Assembly (NCBI RefSeq): GCF_000284035.1
Contig: NC_016887.1
Location: 2,790,001 to 2,854,000, forward strand
Reading direction: 5' to 3'
Length of the DNA stretch: 64,000 nt
Source: Nocardia cyriacigeorgica GUH-2
Lineage (GTDB): Bacteria; Actinomycetota; Actinomycetes; Mycobacteriales; Mycobacteriaceae
Position numbers and translations under genes: made by a program. Positions within the stretch are counted from its first letter, which is position 1. Each line of letters opens with the position of its first letter. Below, piece after piece: positions 16,659 to 24,866 of this stretch. The notes below the pieces were generated by a model. It was not told where the DNA came from. It made no database searches and saw only the letters and a program-made list of their open reading frames with translations.

Positions 16659-17558
16659 CTAGAACACGTTTCGGGAATTGGTCAACGGTTTGCGGCCACC
16701 GGAGTTTTCGGTGACGGCATCGGCGGCGCCGACCAGGGCCGCGCCGCGGCGGGCGATCTCCGCACCGGTGATCGACGCGCCGACGTACATGGTGAGCACC
16801 ATGTTCTGCCTGCCGTCGGCATCGTAGGTCGGCGCGGCCAGCAGGCTCACCGGATGTTGTTGGCGCGGCCGCAGATCGGTGCCGAGATAGACCCGTTCGC
16901 CCAGGCTGGTGACCAGTTCGGCGACCACTTCGCGCAGCTCGTCGGGTAGCTCGCGGGCGGCGAAACCGGCCAGCAGCGAATACAGTCGCCGGCCCGCCGC
17001 GGTCATGGATTCCACCAGGTAGCCGCGTTCGCGGCATTCGGCGACGATCTGGCGCAACCGGGCCTCGTCCTGCTGCAGCGGCACCGTCGGCGGCATGGCC
17101 AGCCAGGCGTCGAAGGCCGCGTCGGTATCCCAGAGCACGTACATCAGGCCCACCGGCGGCGCGAAATGGTACGCGGCGCCGACCTTGACCATGCCGGGGC
17201 CGGCGCTCTCCAGCACGATGATCTGCTCGCCGACCACCGCCGAGGCCGTGCAGGTGGTGCGGTATTCCTGGCTGAGCCGGGCCAGCTCGGGGTGGGCGAC
17301 GCCGGCGATGGCGAAGCTGTCCTGCGCCACCCGGCCCGCCGCGATGAGCGCGGGGCCGGGCCCGTAGGTGCGGGTGCGCGGATCGCGGACCAGATAGCCA
17401 CCGGCGGTGAGTTCGGTGAGGATGCCGAGCGCGGTGGGTTTGGCCAGGCCGAGGGTGCGGGCCAGTTCCGAGAGCCCGACTCGCTTGCCCTGCTGTTCGA
17501 CGATGAAATCCAGCACCTGCACCACCCGCTGGGTCGGCGCGGATCGGCGTTCGACCAT
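16659..17558 (-). CDS. IclR-family transcriptional regulator
   Basis: 299 residues. The winged helix is at about 10-65 (RVVQVLDFIVEQQGKRVGLSE, with recognition helix near LAKPTALGILTEL), followed by an IclR effector domain at ~80-270. The ATG at 17558 has TAGGAG 7 bases upstream. A perfect TAGAAC-AC-GTTCTA dyad overlaps that Shine-Dalgarno, and a second dyad lies 42 bases upstream, between this gene and the divergent DUF1214 gene. cysD follows by 9 bases on the same strand, so regulator and PAPS-synthesis genes are probably co-transcribed. The C-terminus (NSRNVF) extends somewhat past the family's usual end. Confidence 0.88.
   Translation of the reverse strand: MVERRSAPTQRVVQVLDFIVEQQGKRVGLSELARTLGLAKPTALGILTELTAGGYLVRDPRTRTYGPGPALIAAGRVAQDSFAIAGVAHPELARLSQEYRTTCTASAVVGEQIIVLESAGPGMVKVGAAYHFAPPVGLMYVLWDTDAAFDAWLAMPPTVPLQQDEARLRQIVAECRERGYLVESMTAAGRRLYSLLAGFAARELPDELREVVAELVTSLGERVYLGTDLRPRQQHPVSLLAAPTYDADGRQNMVLTMYVGASITGAEIARRGAALVGAADAVTENSGGRKPLTNSRNVF
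16660..16673. promoter_or_regulatory. Imperfect KstR-like 14-bp site between the IclR gene and cysD
   Basis: TAGAACACGTTTCG: the left half and centre are identical to the perfect dyad at 17569-17582, while the right half is degraded. It begins in the IclR stop codon and ends 11 bases upstream of the cysD start. Coincidence with coding sequence cannot be excluded, but the shared 10-mer AGAACACGTT supports a real site. Confidence 0.4.
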
Positions 17559-17568
17559 TGACCACTCC

Positions 17569-17582
17569 TAGAACACGTTCTA
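17569..17582. promoter_or_regulatory. Perfect KstR-consensus dyad in the IclR/DUF1214 divergent promoter
   Basis: TAGAACACGTTCTA has perfect 6-bp arms with centre AC. It fits the KstR operator consensus TnnAACnnGTTnnA known from mycobacterial cholesterol regulons (recalled, not searched). It sits 10 bases upstream of the IclR ATG, and 58 bases upstream of the divergent gene's TTG. Confidence 0.6.
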
Positions 17583-17599
17583 ATGTCCCTTGTATCGGA

Positions 17600-17618
17600 A
17601 TGTACCAGAGCGGTACAT
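17600..17618. promoter_or_regulatory. 19-bp palindrome in the IclR/DUF1214 intergenic region
   Basis: ATGTACC (17600-17606), AGAGC, GGTACAT (17612-17618): perfect 7-bp arms and a 5-bp spacer. It is midway between the KstR-like dyad and the DUF1214 start. It is a good candidate for the IclR protein's own operator (inference), as its sequence is unrelated to the neighbouring dyad. Confidence 0.55.
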
Positions 17619-17640
17619 ATATGGAACACCGGAGAGTCTA

Positions 17641-18804
17641 TTGCTGACCCAACCGTTCGCGGACGCCATCGCCGCCGCCGAGAAGATCATCACCGAGGCG
17701 CCGCATATCCGGACCGAACAGGACCTGATCGAGGGCTACGACTATCTGGCGGGCAGTATTCGGGCCGCCATTCAGATGGCGTGGGCGTATGAACGCGATT
17801 TTCCGTTCTTCGTCCAATCGACGGGGCCCTACACGAAAATGGGACTGGATAATCCCGACACCCTCTACTTCCATTCCTATCTGCGCCCGGATGCCGAATA
17901 TGTGGTCACCGGTACCCGCGGGACCACGCGCGATCTGAGTTTCCAGGTATTGAATGGCGACTATTCGCCCGTCGACGTCCCCGACAGCACCACCGCATTC
18001 GACGATCGCGCCATCGACGTGGCTTCCGACGGGTCCTTCGAGGTCCGCTTCGGCCCGGGCGAGGCAGGCCCGAACTACATCACGCTGGCCCCCGATTCGG
18101 CCATGCTCGTGGTCCGCGAGGTGTTCAGCGACTGGAGCACCGAGAAGCCGGGCACCCTGCGCATCCACCGGGCCGACAAGGCCGGCGCCGCCCCGCCGCC
18201 GTTGACCAAGGATCTGATGACCAAACGCTACGGCGTCGCGGGCAAGATGCTGGTTTCGCGGCTACAGACCTTCCTCGCCTTTCCGCAGTGGTTCTACCTG
18301 AACCTGCCGGTCAACACCATGACCGAGCCACGCAGCACCCCGGGCGGGCTGACCACGCAGTTCTCCTCGGCCGGGCACTACGAACTCGCCGACGACGAGG
18401 CGATGATCATCACCGTCCCGAAGTCGGACGCGCCGTACCAGGGGTTCCAGCTCGGCAGCATGTGGTACCTGTCGCTGGACTACATCAACCACCAGACCAG
18501 CCTCACCGCCGATCAGGCGCACCTGGACCCGGACGGGATGATCCGGTTGGTGGTCAGCGAACGCGACCCGGGGCTGGCCAACTGGATCGAATGCACCGGC
18601 CACGCGCGCGGCTACTTGCAGTTCCGCTGGCAGCGGCTGTCGCGGGAGATGAAACCCGAGGACGGGCCGACGGTCGAGGTGGTGAAATTCGATGAGCTGG
18701 CGGCGCGGTTACCGCACTACGAGCAGGCTCGGGTGACGCCGCAGCAGTGGCGCGAGCGCATCGCGGCCCGGCAGGCGGCGGTGGCGGAAAGGATGCTCGG
18801 CTGA
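17641..18804 (+). CDS. DUF1214 (DUF1254-related) domain protein
   Basis: 387 residues from a TTG at 17641 behind GGAGAG; the frame is also open to a TTG at 17590, which would run through the palindrome and lacks a better ribosome site. The C-terminal two-thirds has the DUF1214-type pattern: FYLNLPVNTMTEPRSTPGG near 220, GHYELADDEAMIITVPKSD near 250 and MWYLSLDYINHQTSLTADQ near 285. The family's biochemical role is not established. It is first in a three-gene operon with an SDR and a sulfotransferase, its stop overlapping the SDR start (TGATG), so it probably acts on the same small molecule (inference). No signal peptide is seen. Confidence 0.8.
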   Translation: MLTQPFADAIAAAEKIITEAPHIRTEQDLIEGYDYLAGSIRAAIQMAWAYERDFPFFVQSTGPYTKMGLDNPDTLYFHSYLRPDAEYVVTGTRGTTRDLSFQVLNGDYSPVDVPDSTTAFDDRAIDVASDGSFEVRFGPGEAGPNYITLAPDSAMLVVREVFSDWSTEKPGTLRIHRADKAGAAPPPLTKDLMTKRYGVAGKMLVSRLQTFLAFPQWFYLNLPVNTMTEPRSTPGGLTTQFSSAGHYELADDEAMIITVPKSDAPYQGFQLGSMWYLSLDYINHQTSLTADQAHLDPDGMIRLVVSERDPGLANWIECTGHARGYLQFRWQRLSREMKPEDGPTVEVVKFDELAARLPHYEQARVTPQQWRERIAARQAAVAERMLG

Positions 18805-19580
18805 TGTTGTTGCAGGACAGGGTAGTCGTCGTCTCCGGGGTCGGTCCCGGGCTCGGGCGGGCCATCGCGGTGCAGGCCGCGGTCGCCGGCGCCGACCTCG
18901 TACTGGCCTCGCGCACCGAATCGCGACTGGCCGAGGTGGCCAAGGAAATCACCGACCTCGGCCGCCGCGCGGTGGTGGTGCCCACCGATATCAACGACGA
19001 CGCGGCGGCGGCGAATCTGGTGGAGACCGCGCACAGCGCCTTCGGCCGGGTGGACACACTGGTGAACAATGCCTTCGCCATCCCGCCCATCGTCGATCTG
19101 GCCGACGTGGACCTGGACGCGGTGCGGGCCGGTTTCGAGACCAATGTGCTCGCGGCGCTGCGCCTGACCCGGCTGTTCGTCCCCGCCCTCGAGGAATCCA
19201 AGGGTTCGGTCGTGATGATCAACTCCGCCGTACTGCACCACTCGCGACGCACCTTCGGCCCCTACAAGATGGCCAAGGCGAGCCTGCTGGCGCTGGCGCA
19301 GAGCCTGGCCACCGAACTCGGGCCGCGCGGTATCCGGGTGAATTCGGTTGCCCCCGGCTATATCTGGGCCGACAACCTGAAGTGGTACTTCAACTACCTG
19401 GCCCAGCAGCGCGGCATCACCCGCGACGAGGTGTACGCCGAAACCGCCGCCACCATCGACCTGCGCAAGCTCCCAGAGCCCGACGAGATCGCCGATGCGG
19501 TCGTCTTCTTCGCCTCGCCGATGGCGCGGGCGATCACCGGTGCGTGCCTGGATGTGAACTGCGGTGAGTACCACAAGTGA
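18804..19580 (+). CDS. Short-chain dehydrogenase/reductase (SDR)
   Basis: 258 residues, classical SDR length. The nucleotide-binding motif is GVGPGLGRAIA (about residues 11-21), NNA near 81, and the catalytic Ser and Tyr-Lys in INSAVLHHSRRTFGPYKMAK (about 137-156). The C-terminus GACLDVNCGEYH is the usual SDR strand. It should oxidise a hydroxyl or reduce a ketone with NAD(P); the substrate is not determined. The ATG overlaps the previous stop in TGATG and the sulfotransferase follows by 14 bases, so the three act together. An alcohol/ketone enzyme next to a sulfotransferase suggests preparation of a hydroxyl for sulfation, or the reverse (inference). Confidence 0.9.
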   Translation: MLLQDRVVVVSGVGPGLGRAIAVQAAVAGADLVLASRTESRLAEVAKEITDLGRRAVVVPTDINDDAAAANLVETAHSAFGRVDTLVNNAFAIPPIVDLADVDLDAVRAGFETNVLAALRLTRLFVPALEESKGSVVMINSAVLHHSRRTFGPYKMAKASLLALAQSLATELGPRGIRVNSVAPGYIWADNLKWYFNYLAQQRGITRDEVYAETAATIDLRKLPEPDEIADAVVFFASPMARAITGACLDVNCGEYHK

Positions 19581-19594
19581 GGAGCGAAACGAAC

Positions 19595-20758
19595 ATGATC
19601 GGTAGGGACGACGTCGGCACCATCGACGACCTGCACGCCTCGGCGAGCAAGGTGGTCGGCTTGACCGATTTCGGGACCGACGACTACCGCGAGGGCCTCG
19701 CGGTCCTGCTCGAATCCTATGCGCGCGACGCGGAACTCACCCCGTTCGGCAACAAGGTCAACCGTGCTTTCCTGCGCGGAGCCCTGATCGCGCGGTTGCT
19801 GAGCGAAGCGGCCTGGAAACAGCACCCGCAGCACGCACAGGTGCCGATCGAGCGGCCCATCTTCGTTACCGGATTGCCGCGCTCGGGCACCACGGCCGTG
19901 CACCGGCTGCTGACCGCCGATCCGGCGCATCAGGGTTTGGAGATGTGGCTGACCGAGATGCCGCAGCCGCGTCCGCCGCGCGAGACCTGGGAACAGAATC
20001 CGATCTTCCAGCGGTTACAAGCCGCCTACGACAAGCATCATGTCGAGCACCCGGAATTCATGGGCGTGCACCATATTTCGGCCGACCAAGTCGAGGAATG
20101 CTGGCAGCTGCTGCGGCAGTCGGCGATGTCGATCTCCTACGAATGCCTGGGCTATCTGCCCACGTATTCGGAGTGGCTGCGCGAGCAGGACTGGACCGGC
20201 GCGTACCGCAGGCACCGGCGCAACCTGCAACTCATCGGCCTCAACGACGCCGACCGGCGCTGGGTGCTGAAGAATCCGAGCCACCTGTTCGCGCTGGACG
20301 CGCTGCTGGCGGTGTACCCGGACGCACTGGTCATCCAGATGCACCGCGAACCCAGCACCATCATCGCCTCGGTGTGCAGCCTCAATGAGCAGGCCTCGGC
20401 GGGCTGGTCGGACAAGTTCCGCGGACCGGTGGTCGGGCGCACCCAGCTCGAGCTGTGGTCACGCGGTGCGCAGCGGTTCCTCGACGACCGCAAGAACCAC
20501 AACGCCGCGCAGTTCTGCGATGTGTACTACAGCGACTTCGTGGCCGACCCGATCGGCACCGTCGAGGGGATCTACCGGCACTTCGAACTGGACCTCACCG
20601 ACGAGGCCCGCGCGGCGATGACCGCGCTGCACACGGAGTCCACCTCGGGTGCGGCGCGACCGGCGCACAAGTACACCCTTGCCGATTTCGACCTCACCGC
20701 CGACGCCGTCGACGCGAGCTTCGGGCCGTATCTGGAGGCGCATTTCCCGGCGCGCTGA
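19595..20758 (+). CDS. PAPS-dependent sulfotransferase
   Basis: 387 residues. The 5'-phosphosulfate loop GLPRSGTT is at 93-100. A 3'-phosphate-binding region follows (RWVLKNPSHLFALDALLAVYP near 225 and HREPSTIIASVCSLNEQ near 253). This matches the actinobacterial Stf-type sulfotransferase family. It transfers sulfate from PAPS to a hydroxyl of an unknown acceptor. The ATG at 19595 has GAGGAG about 10 bases upstream; a GTG at 19577 overlapping the SDR stop is an alternative. PAPS would come from CysD/CysNC encoded on the other side of the IclR gene. A strong hairpin 8 bases after the stop ends the operon. Confidence 0.9.
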   Translation: MIGRDDVGTIDDLHASASKVVGLTDFGTDDYREGLAVLLESYARDAELTPFGNKVNRAFLRGALIARLLSEAAWKQHPQHAQVPIERPIFVTGLPRSGTTAVHRLLTADPAHQGLEMWLTEMPQPRPPRETWEQNPIFQRLQAAYDKHHVEHPEFMGVHHISADQVEECWQLLRQSAMSISYECLGYLPTYSEWLREQDWTGAYRRHRRNLQLIGLNDADRRWVLKNPSHLFALDALLAVYPDALVIQMHREPSTIIASVCSLNEQASAGWSDKFRGPVVGRTQLELWSRGAQRFLDDRKNHNAAQFCDVYYSDFVADPIGTVEGIYRHFELDLTDEARAAMTALHTESTSGAARPAHKYTLADFDLTADAVDASFGPYLEAHFPAR

Positions 20759-20765
20759 CATCGTT

Positions 20766-20806
20766 CCGGCCGGTCGCCTCACCTCGCAGGTTGGGGGACC
20801 GGCCGG
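20766..20806 (+). terminator. Hairpin terminator after the sulfotransferase operon
   Basis: CCGGCCGGTC (20766-20775) pairs with GACCGGCCGG (20797-20806), a perfect 10-bp stem with a 21-base loop, then TTAG. It lies 8 bases past the sulfotransferase stop. The rest of the gap to 20953 shows nothing else. Confidence 0.7.
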
Positions 20807-20953
20807 TTAGTGACGTTCATCGTCTCCGGGGGGCGCCGGTGGTGCTGTCACCGCGTCCGGCATCGGGGCGTCTGGATATGGGCTAGGACGGCCTCGCGGA
20901 TCATCCGGTCGAAGTCGGCGGCCCCACCTCGGTGACGACTGCGCTAGGTGTGC

Positions 20954-21622
20954 TCAGGGCTGGCCGGGCTTGAGCACGATGAACAGCCCGTTGGCCTCCG
21001 CGCACAGCCGCTCGCCGTCGTGCAGCGTCGCTCGCACGTACACCTTGCGGCCGTCACGGCGCTCGGCCCACGTGCGCAAGGTGAGTTCCTTGTTGAGCGG
21101 GGTGATCGAGCGGTAGTCGACGGTCAGCGACGCCGTCCGCGTGACCCCGCCCGCGTACAGTGCCGCCGCCATACCCAGCAGGTCGTCGAATCCGACCACG
21201 ATCTGACCGCCGTGCGCGGCCGCGTTTCCGCCGAGGTGGAAGGTGCGGAAGGTGATCCTGGCCTCGACGCCGTCCTTGCTCGCCTTGTCGATCACATACG
21301 GCGGAATGGTGATGTTGCCGCGCGCCGGCAGGTCCGCCCTGGTCCAGGTGGGGGCCGACCACTCGTCGACGACGGCCGCGTCCAGCCGGTCATTGAGCTC
21401 CTTGAGGACCCCGATCGTTTCGACGGCGAGCTCGTCGGAGGGGCACGACAGCCGCACGCGGTCCATCAGCTTGCGGACTTCCTCGATGAACGCGCCGTAA
21501 TGCGGACCACCGCGGGTGATGTCGGCGTTCTTGGCGGCGTCGATCAGCTCCGACATCGGCCGGAAACCGCCCTCGTGATGCTCGGCGTCGGGCAGTGCAG
21601 TGCCGGCCAGGTCTTCGGTCAT
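20954..21622 (-). CDS. Hotdog-fold acyl-CoA thioesterase (PaaI-like)
   Basis: 222 residues. The C-terminal half is a hotdog thioesterase: LGGNAAAHGGQIVVGFDDLLG (about 140-160), then LTVDYRSITPLNKELTLRTW and ERRDGRKVYVRATLHDGERL. The N-terminal ~100 residues are the helical region found in the larger actinobacterial thioesterases of this family. It would hydrolyse an acyl-CoA thioester in the cytoplasm; the chain type is unknown. The ATG at 21622 directly abuts an AGAACACGTT-containing dyad with no room for a Shine-Dalgarno, so the mRNA may be leaderless. It converges on the sulfotransferase operon. Confidence 0.85.
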   Translation of the reverse strand: MTEDLAGTALPDAEHHEGGFRPMSELIDAAKNADITRGGPHYGAFIEEVRKLMDRVRLSCPSDELAVETIGVLKELNDRLDAAVVDEWSAPTWTRADLPARGNITIPPYVIDKASKDGVEARITFRTFHLGGNAAAHGGQIVVGFDDLLGMAAALYAGGVTRTASLTVDYRSITPLNKELTLRTWAERRDGRKVYVRATLHDGERLCAEANGLFIVLKPGQP

Positions 21623-21636
21623 GAGAACACGTTATC
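21623..21636. promoter_or_regulatory. Third AGAACACGTT dyad, at the thioesterase start
   Basis: GAGAACACGTTATC abuts the thioesterase start codon. The arms GAGAAC/GTTATC pair at 5 of 6 positions. The core AGAACACGTT is identical to the sites at 16660 and 17569, though the outermost bases do not fit the T...A ends of the KstR consensus. Confidence 0.45.
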
Positions 21637-21674
21637 GGTAGCCCGGGGAATGCTCGATGACCGGGGCGGGCGGT

Positions 21675-22271
21675 TCAGGCACCGCGATAGGACTCGAGCA
21701 GGGTGCGGGCGGCGGCGGTGACGTCGTGCTCGAGCCACTCCGGGAGGCGGTCGGCATACGCGTGCCTGCGCAATGCGGCATAGGGCAGGTCGACGATCGC
21801 GCGGGCGACGGCATCGGTCTCGCGCTCACCGGCTCGCCCGAACAAGCCTTCGGCGATGCGCCGCAGATGCTCGATCAGCGGGGCGTTCATCCCGGCCAGC
21901 CGCGTGCCGAACTCCTCGTCCGGGCCGCCGTCGAGCAGATCGCTGGGCCGCAGGCTGAGCAGCAGCCGGGCGTCCTCGGGCAGGTCACGTCCGAATCCGA
22001 GCGACGCGCGCACCATCGCGGCGCCGGCCTCGACCGGGTCGGGGTCCGCGGCGGCGGCCTTCACTCGGTCCTGAAACCGTTCCAGCGCCCGGATCCATGC
22101 CGCGCTCAGCACGCCGTTGCGGTTGCCGAAACGGTGATAGAGCGTGCCGACCGGCGCGCCGCTGGCCTCGGCGATGGCGGCCACACTCGCCGCGCGCGGT
22201 CCCTCGGCCAGGACCAGGGTGCGGGCTGCGTCGAGGATCACATCGGTGTCGTGCTTGCGGGGCGGAGCCAT
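21675..22271 (-). CDS. TetR-family transcriptional regulator
   Basis: 198 residues with the TetR helix-turn-helix at about 10-50 (AASVAAIAEASGAPVGTLYHRFG). The C-terminal ligand domain is not similar to one I can name. The ATG at 22271 directly abuts a 10-bp palindrome. The next gene starts divergently only 21 bases away, so the protein almost certainly controls both promoters (inference). No Shine-Dalgarno is possible in front of the ATG except within the palindrome. Confidence 0.88.
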   Translation of the reverse strand: MAPPRKHDTDVILDAARTLVLAEGPRAASVAAIAEASGAPVGTLYHRFGNRNGVLSAAWIRALERFQDRVKAAAADPDPVEAGAAMVRASLGFGRDLPEDARLLLSLRPSDLLDGGPDEEFGTRLAGMNAPLIEHLRRIAEGLFGRAGERETDAVARAIVDLPYAALRRHAYADRLPEWLEHDVTAAARTLLESYRGA

Positions 22272-22281
22272 GTACTAGTAC
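22272..22281. promoter_or_regulatory. Palindrome in a 21-bp divergent intergenic region
   Basis: GTACTAGTAC is a perfect 10-bp palindrome that occupies half of the 21 bases between two divergent start codons. It is a likely operator of the adjacent TetR protein. Confidence 0.5.
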
Positions 22282-22292
22282 GTTCCTTCCAT

Positions 22293-22661
22293 ATGGAGCG
22301 ATTGCCCTATATCGATGAGCATGCCAGATCGGTCGACGCGAACCGCGACCGGACCTGGAAAGCATTGCTGAAAGTTGTCTGTAAGGATCCGGCCGATCCG
22401 TCGACCGTGCCCGGCGGCTTCGCGCTGGAGGAAGCCGATCCGCCGCGTCGTCTCGCCCTGGCCGGCCACCATCCCTTCTCCCGCTACAGCCTCACCTTCG
22501 AACTCGACGACGACGGCCCGCGACACACCGTCGTGCGGGCGATCACGCGCGCCGAATTCCCGGGCGTGGGCGGTTCGATCTACCGGGCGCTGGTGATCGG
22601 CACCGGCGGCCACAAACTGGTGGTGCGCCGGATGCTCGCCCGCATCGTGGCGGCGGCATGA
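22293..22661 (+). CDS. Small SRPBCC/DUF2867-like protein
   Basis: 122 residues. The N-terminus (PYIDEHARSVDANRDRTWKALLK) has the pattern of START/SRPBCC proteins, in which an acidic strand is followed by an amphipathic helix. HPFSRYSLTFELDDDGP in the middle and a conserved-looking VGGSIYRALVIGTGGHK near the end resemble DUF2867. The function is unknown; the fold commonly binds hydrophobic ligands. It starts at an ATG without a Shine-Dalgarno and overlaps the next gene, also SRPBCC-like, by four bases (ATGA). The pair forms an operon divergent from the TetR gene. Confidence 0.7.
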   Translation: MERLPYIDEHARSVDANRDRTWKALLKVVCKDPADPSTVPGGFALEEADPPRRLALAGHHPFSRYSLTFELDDDGPRHTVVRAITRAEFPGVGGSIYRALVIGTGGHKLVVRRMLARIVAAA

Positions 22662-23146
22662 ACGCCGGATTGGTGTGGGGCGCCACCGAAGCCGAATGCG
22701 ACGCGCCGCTGCCGTGCGATGCGGTCGAACCCGACGCGCTGACCGCCGACCGCGCCATCAGCATCGCCGCCCCACCGGCCGTGGTCTTCGCCTGGCTGTG
22801 CCAGATGCGGGTGGCCACCTACAGCTATCGCCTCGGCAATCGCTGGAAATCCAGTCCGCGGGTGCGTGATCCGCAGCTGACCGAACTCGCGGTCGGGCAG
22901 CGCTTCATGGGGCAGTTCGATCTGGAATCGTTCGCGCTGGGCAGGCATGTGACGTTGCGGGCCGGCGATATCTGCGTGACCTACGCGGTGCGGCCCGAGG
23001 GCGCGGGCACCCGGCTGGTCGCCCGGGTTCGCTTCGGTGGACCACGGCTGGTGGGCAGGCTGCTGGCCCTGGGCGACGTGATCATGATGCGCAAACAATT
23101 GCGGACGTTGAAGGAACGGGCCGAAGCCGAAGCCGCGGCCGACTGA
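22658..23146 (+). CDS. SRPBCC-family protein
   Basis: 162 residues. Residues ~35-160 follow the SRPBCC (polyketide cyclase/dehydrase-like) pattern: ISIAAPPAVVFAWLCQMRVA, then VGQRFMGQFDL and TRLVARVRFGG, ending in a long C-terminal helix. It has no signal peptide or membrane segment. It is translationally coupled to the preceding small SRPBCC-like gene, so the two may form a heterodimer or act in sequence (inference). A divergent TetR gene is the likely regulator of both. The ligand is unknown. Confidence 0.75.
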   Translation: MNAGLVWGATEAECDAPLPCDAVEPDALTADRAISIAAPPAVVFAWLCQMRVATYSYRLGNRWKSSPRVRDPQLTELAVGQRFMGQFDLESFALGRHVTLRAGDICVTYAVRPEGAGTRLVARVRFGGPRLVGRLLALGDVIMMRKQLRTLKERAEAEAAAD

Positions 23147-23522
23147 GGACCACACCGCCGAATCCAGGGTGTCCGGTTCACTTTCACCGATCCGCTGAAA
23201 CCGGTCCGTGCGGCCGTGCAATGATGTCACCCGGAAAAGCGGCCGCGGCGGATGATCGTCGCGCCGTCGGCCCTATCCGGTCGCAGCGCCGGGCTTTTCC
23301 TCGTCACACCGATCGACACTGCTCGACCACGCACCGTCGCAGACCTGATCGAGAGCACGTCGCGCCACACCGTCCGTCGGCAAGTTCCACGTGACCGTGC
23401 GCCGACCCCGGTTCGGGACTGCGCCGGGCACACGTCAGAACTGTTCGAACGTGGAAAGGACTGTGGCACGTGCACTCCCTGGATTCATGGCCGGACGCGG
23501 CAGCGCGGGACGGTGGTCGTTC
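23147..23522 (+). other. Non-coding gap before the P450 gene
   Basis: 376 bases. I see no convincing hairpin, operator or second gene. The P450 frame stays open through the last ~130 bases, with alternative starts at 23463 (GTG, behind GGAAAGGA) and 23487 (ATG), so the true 5' end of that gene may lie in this stretch. Confidence 0.5.
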
Positions 23523-24776
23523 GTGACGGCCGCGCACCAGATTCTCGAGTTGACCGACGAGTTCTATCAGGACCCGCACGCCGTCTACCGGACGCTGCGC
23601 GAGCGCGGGCCCATCCATCGCATCCGGCTGGACGGGGTGGTGGGCTGGCTGGTCGTCGACTACGAGGTCGCCAAGCAGGCCTTCGTCGAACCGAGCATCA
23701 GTAAGCGAATCGGGTCGCCGGAAGGCCAAGCGGTCCTCGCCAAGCACGGTGCCGCCGAGATGTTCAATGCCGCGATCAACGACAACATGCTCTTCTCGGA
23801 CCCGCCGCAGCACACCCGGTTGCGCAAGCTGGTGTCGAAAGCCTTCGCCGGTCGCGCCATTCGCGGGCTCGGCCCGCGCATCACCGAACTCGCCGACACC
23901 TTGCTCGACGAGATGGCCGGACGCGAGGCCGTCGATCTGCTCGACAGCTACGCCTTCCCGCTGCCGATCGCGGTGATCTGCGAGCTGCTCGGCGTGCCCG
24001 ACGACGACAAGGACGACTTCCGTTCCTGGACAGCCGTTCTGGTGAACGATTCGGCCCCCATCGAAGACCGCACCACCGCCGGGATCAGCTTCTTCACCTA
24101 CCTCACCGAGCTGATCGCCACCCGCACCGATGATCCGCGCGAGGATCTGCTGTCGGAGCTGATCGTCGCCAAGGACGACGACGACCGGCTCGATCAGCAG
24201 GAACTGATCGCCATGCTGTTCCTGCTGCTGGCCGCAGGCCACGAAACCACGGTCAACCTGATCGGCAACGCCGTGCTCGAGTTGCTGCGCGACCCGGCCA
24301 TCGCCGAACGGCTGCGCCACGATCCGGATGCCGTGCCGGGATTCCTCGACGAAGTACTGCGCTGTCAGGGCCCGGTGCATCTGGCCACCGCGCGCTACAC
24401 CACGGCGCCGATCACGCTGGGCGGACAGGACATCGACGCCGGCGAGTTCATCATGATCTCCCTCGCCGCCGCCGACCGCGACCCCCGCCTGTTCACCGAC
24501 CCCGACCGCGTCGACCCCACCCGCACCGACCATCGTCATATCGCGTTCGGGCACGGCATCCACTACTGCCTGGGCGCCGCCCTCGCCCGCATGGAAGCCA
24601 CGATCGCCCTCACCCGGCTGCTCGACCGCATCCCGGCCATGTCGCTCGACGCCGAGTTCGGCGATCTGACCTGGCGTAAGAGTCTGCTGATCCGGGGGCT
24701 CACCCACCTGCCGGTGCGTCTGGGTGCCGAACCCGTCGCGGCCGCGGCCGAGGGTGCGCGGTATTCGATGAACTGA
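23523..24776 (+). CDS. Cytochrome P450
   Basis: 417 residues from a GTG at 23523, which gives the usual bacterial P450 N-terminus (short lead, then LTDEFYQDPHAVYRTLRERG). The I-helix is LLAAGHETT near 235. EVLR near 280 is the ExxR motif, and the heme loop is FGHGIHYCLG near 340 with the thiolate cysteine. The sequence resembles CYP107/CYP105-type soluble bacterial P450s. No ferredoxin or reductase gene is adjacent, so electron partners must lie elsewhere. GTG 23463 and ATG 23487 are possible alternative starts. The substrate cannot be inferred. Confidence 0.9.
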   Translation: MTAAHQILELTDEFYQDPHAVYRTLRERGPIHRIRLDGVVGWLVVDYEVAKQAFVEPSISKRIGSPEGQAVLAKHGAAEMFNAAINDNMLFSDPPQHTRLRKLVSKAFAGRAIRGLGPRITELADTLLDEMAGREAVDLLDSYAFPLPIAVICELLGVPDDDKDDFRSWTAVLVNDSAPIEDRTTAGISFFTYLTELIATRTDDPREDLLSELIVAKDDDDRLDQQELIAMLFLLLAAGHETTVNLIGNAVLELLRDPAIAERLRHDPDAVPGFLDEVLRCQGPVHLATARYTTAPITLGGQDIDAGEFIMISLAAADRDPRLFTDPDRVDPTRTDHRHIAFGHGIHYCLGAALARMEATIALTRLLDRIPAMSLDAEFGDLTWRKSLLIRGLTHLPVRLGAEPVAAAAEGARYSMN

Positions 24777-24866
24777 TCGCCGCCGCCGGGCCGGTGGATG
24801 CCGGCCCGGCGTGCCGGACCTATCGCCGGCGGGAATAGGTGCCGACGCGGAGAGCTTGGAGATCCT

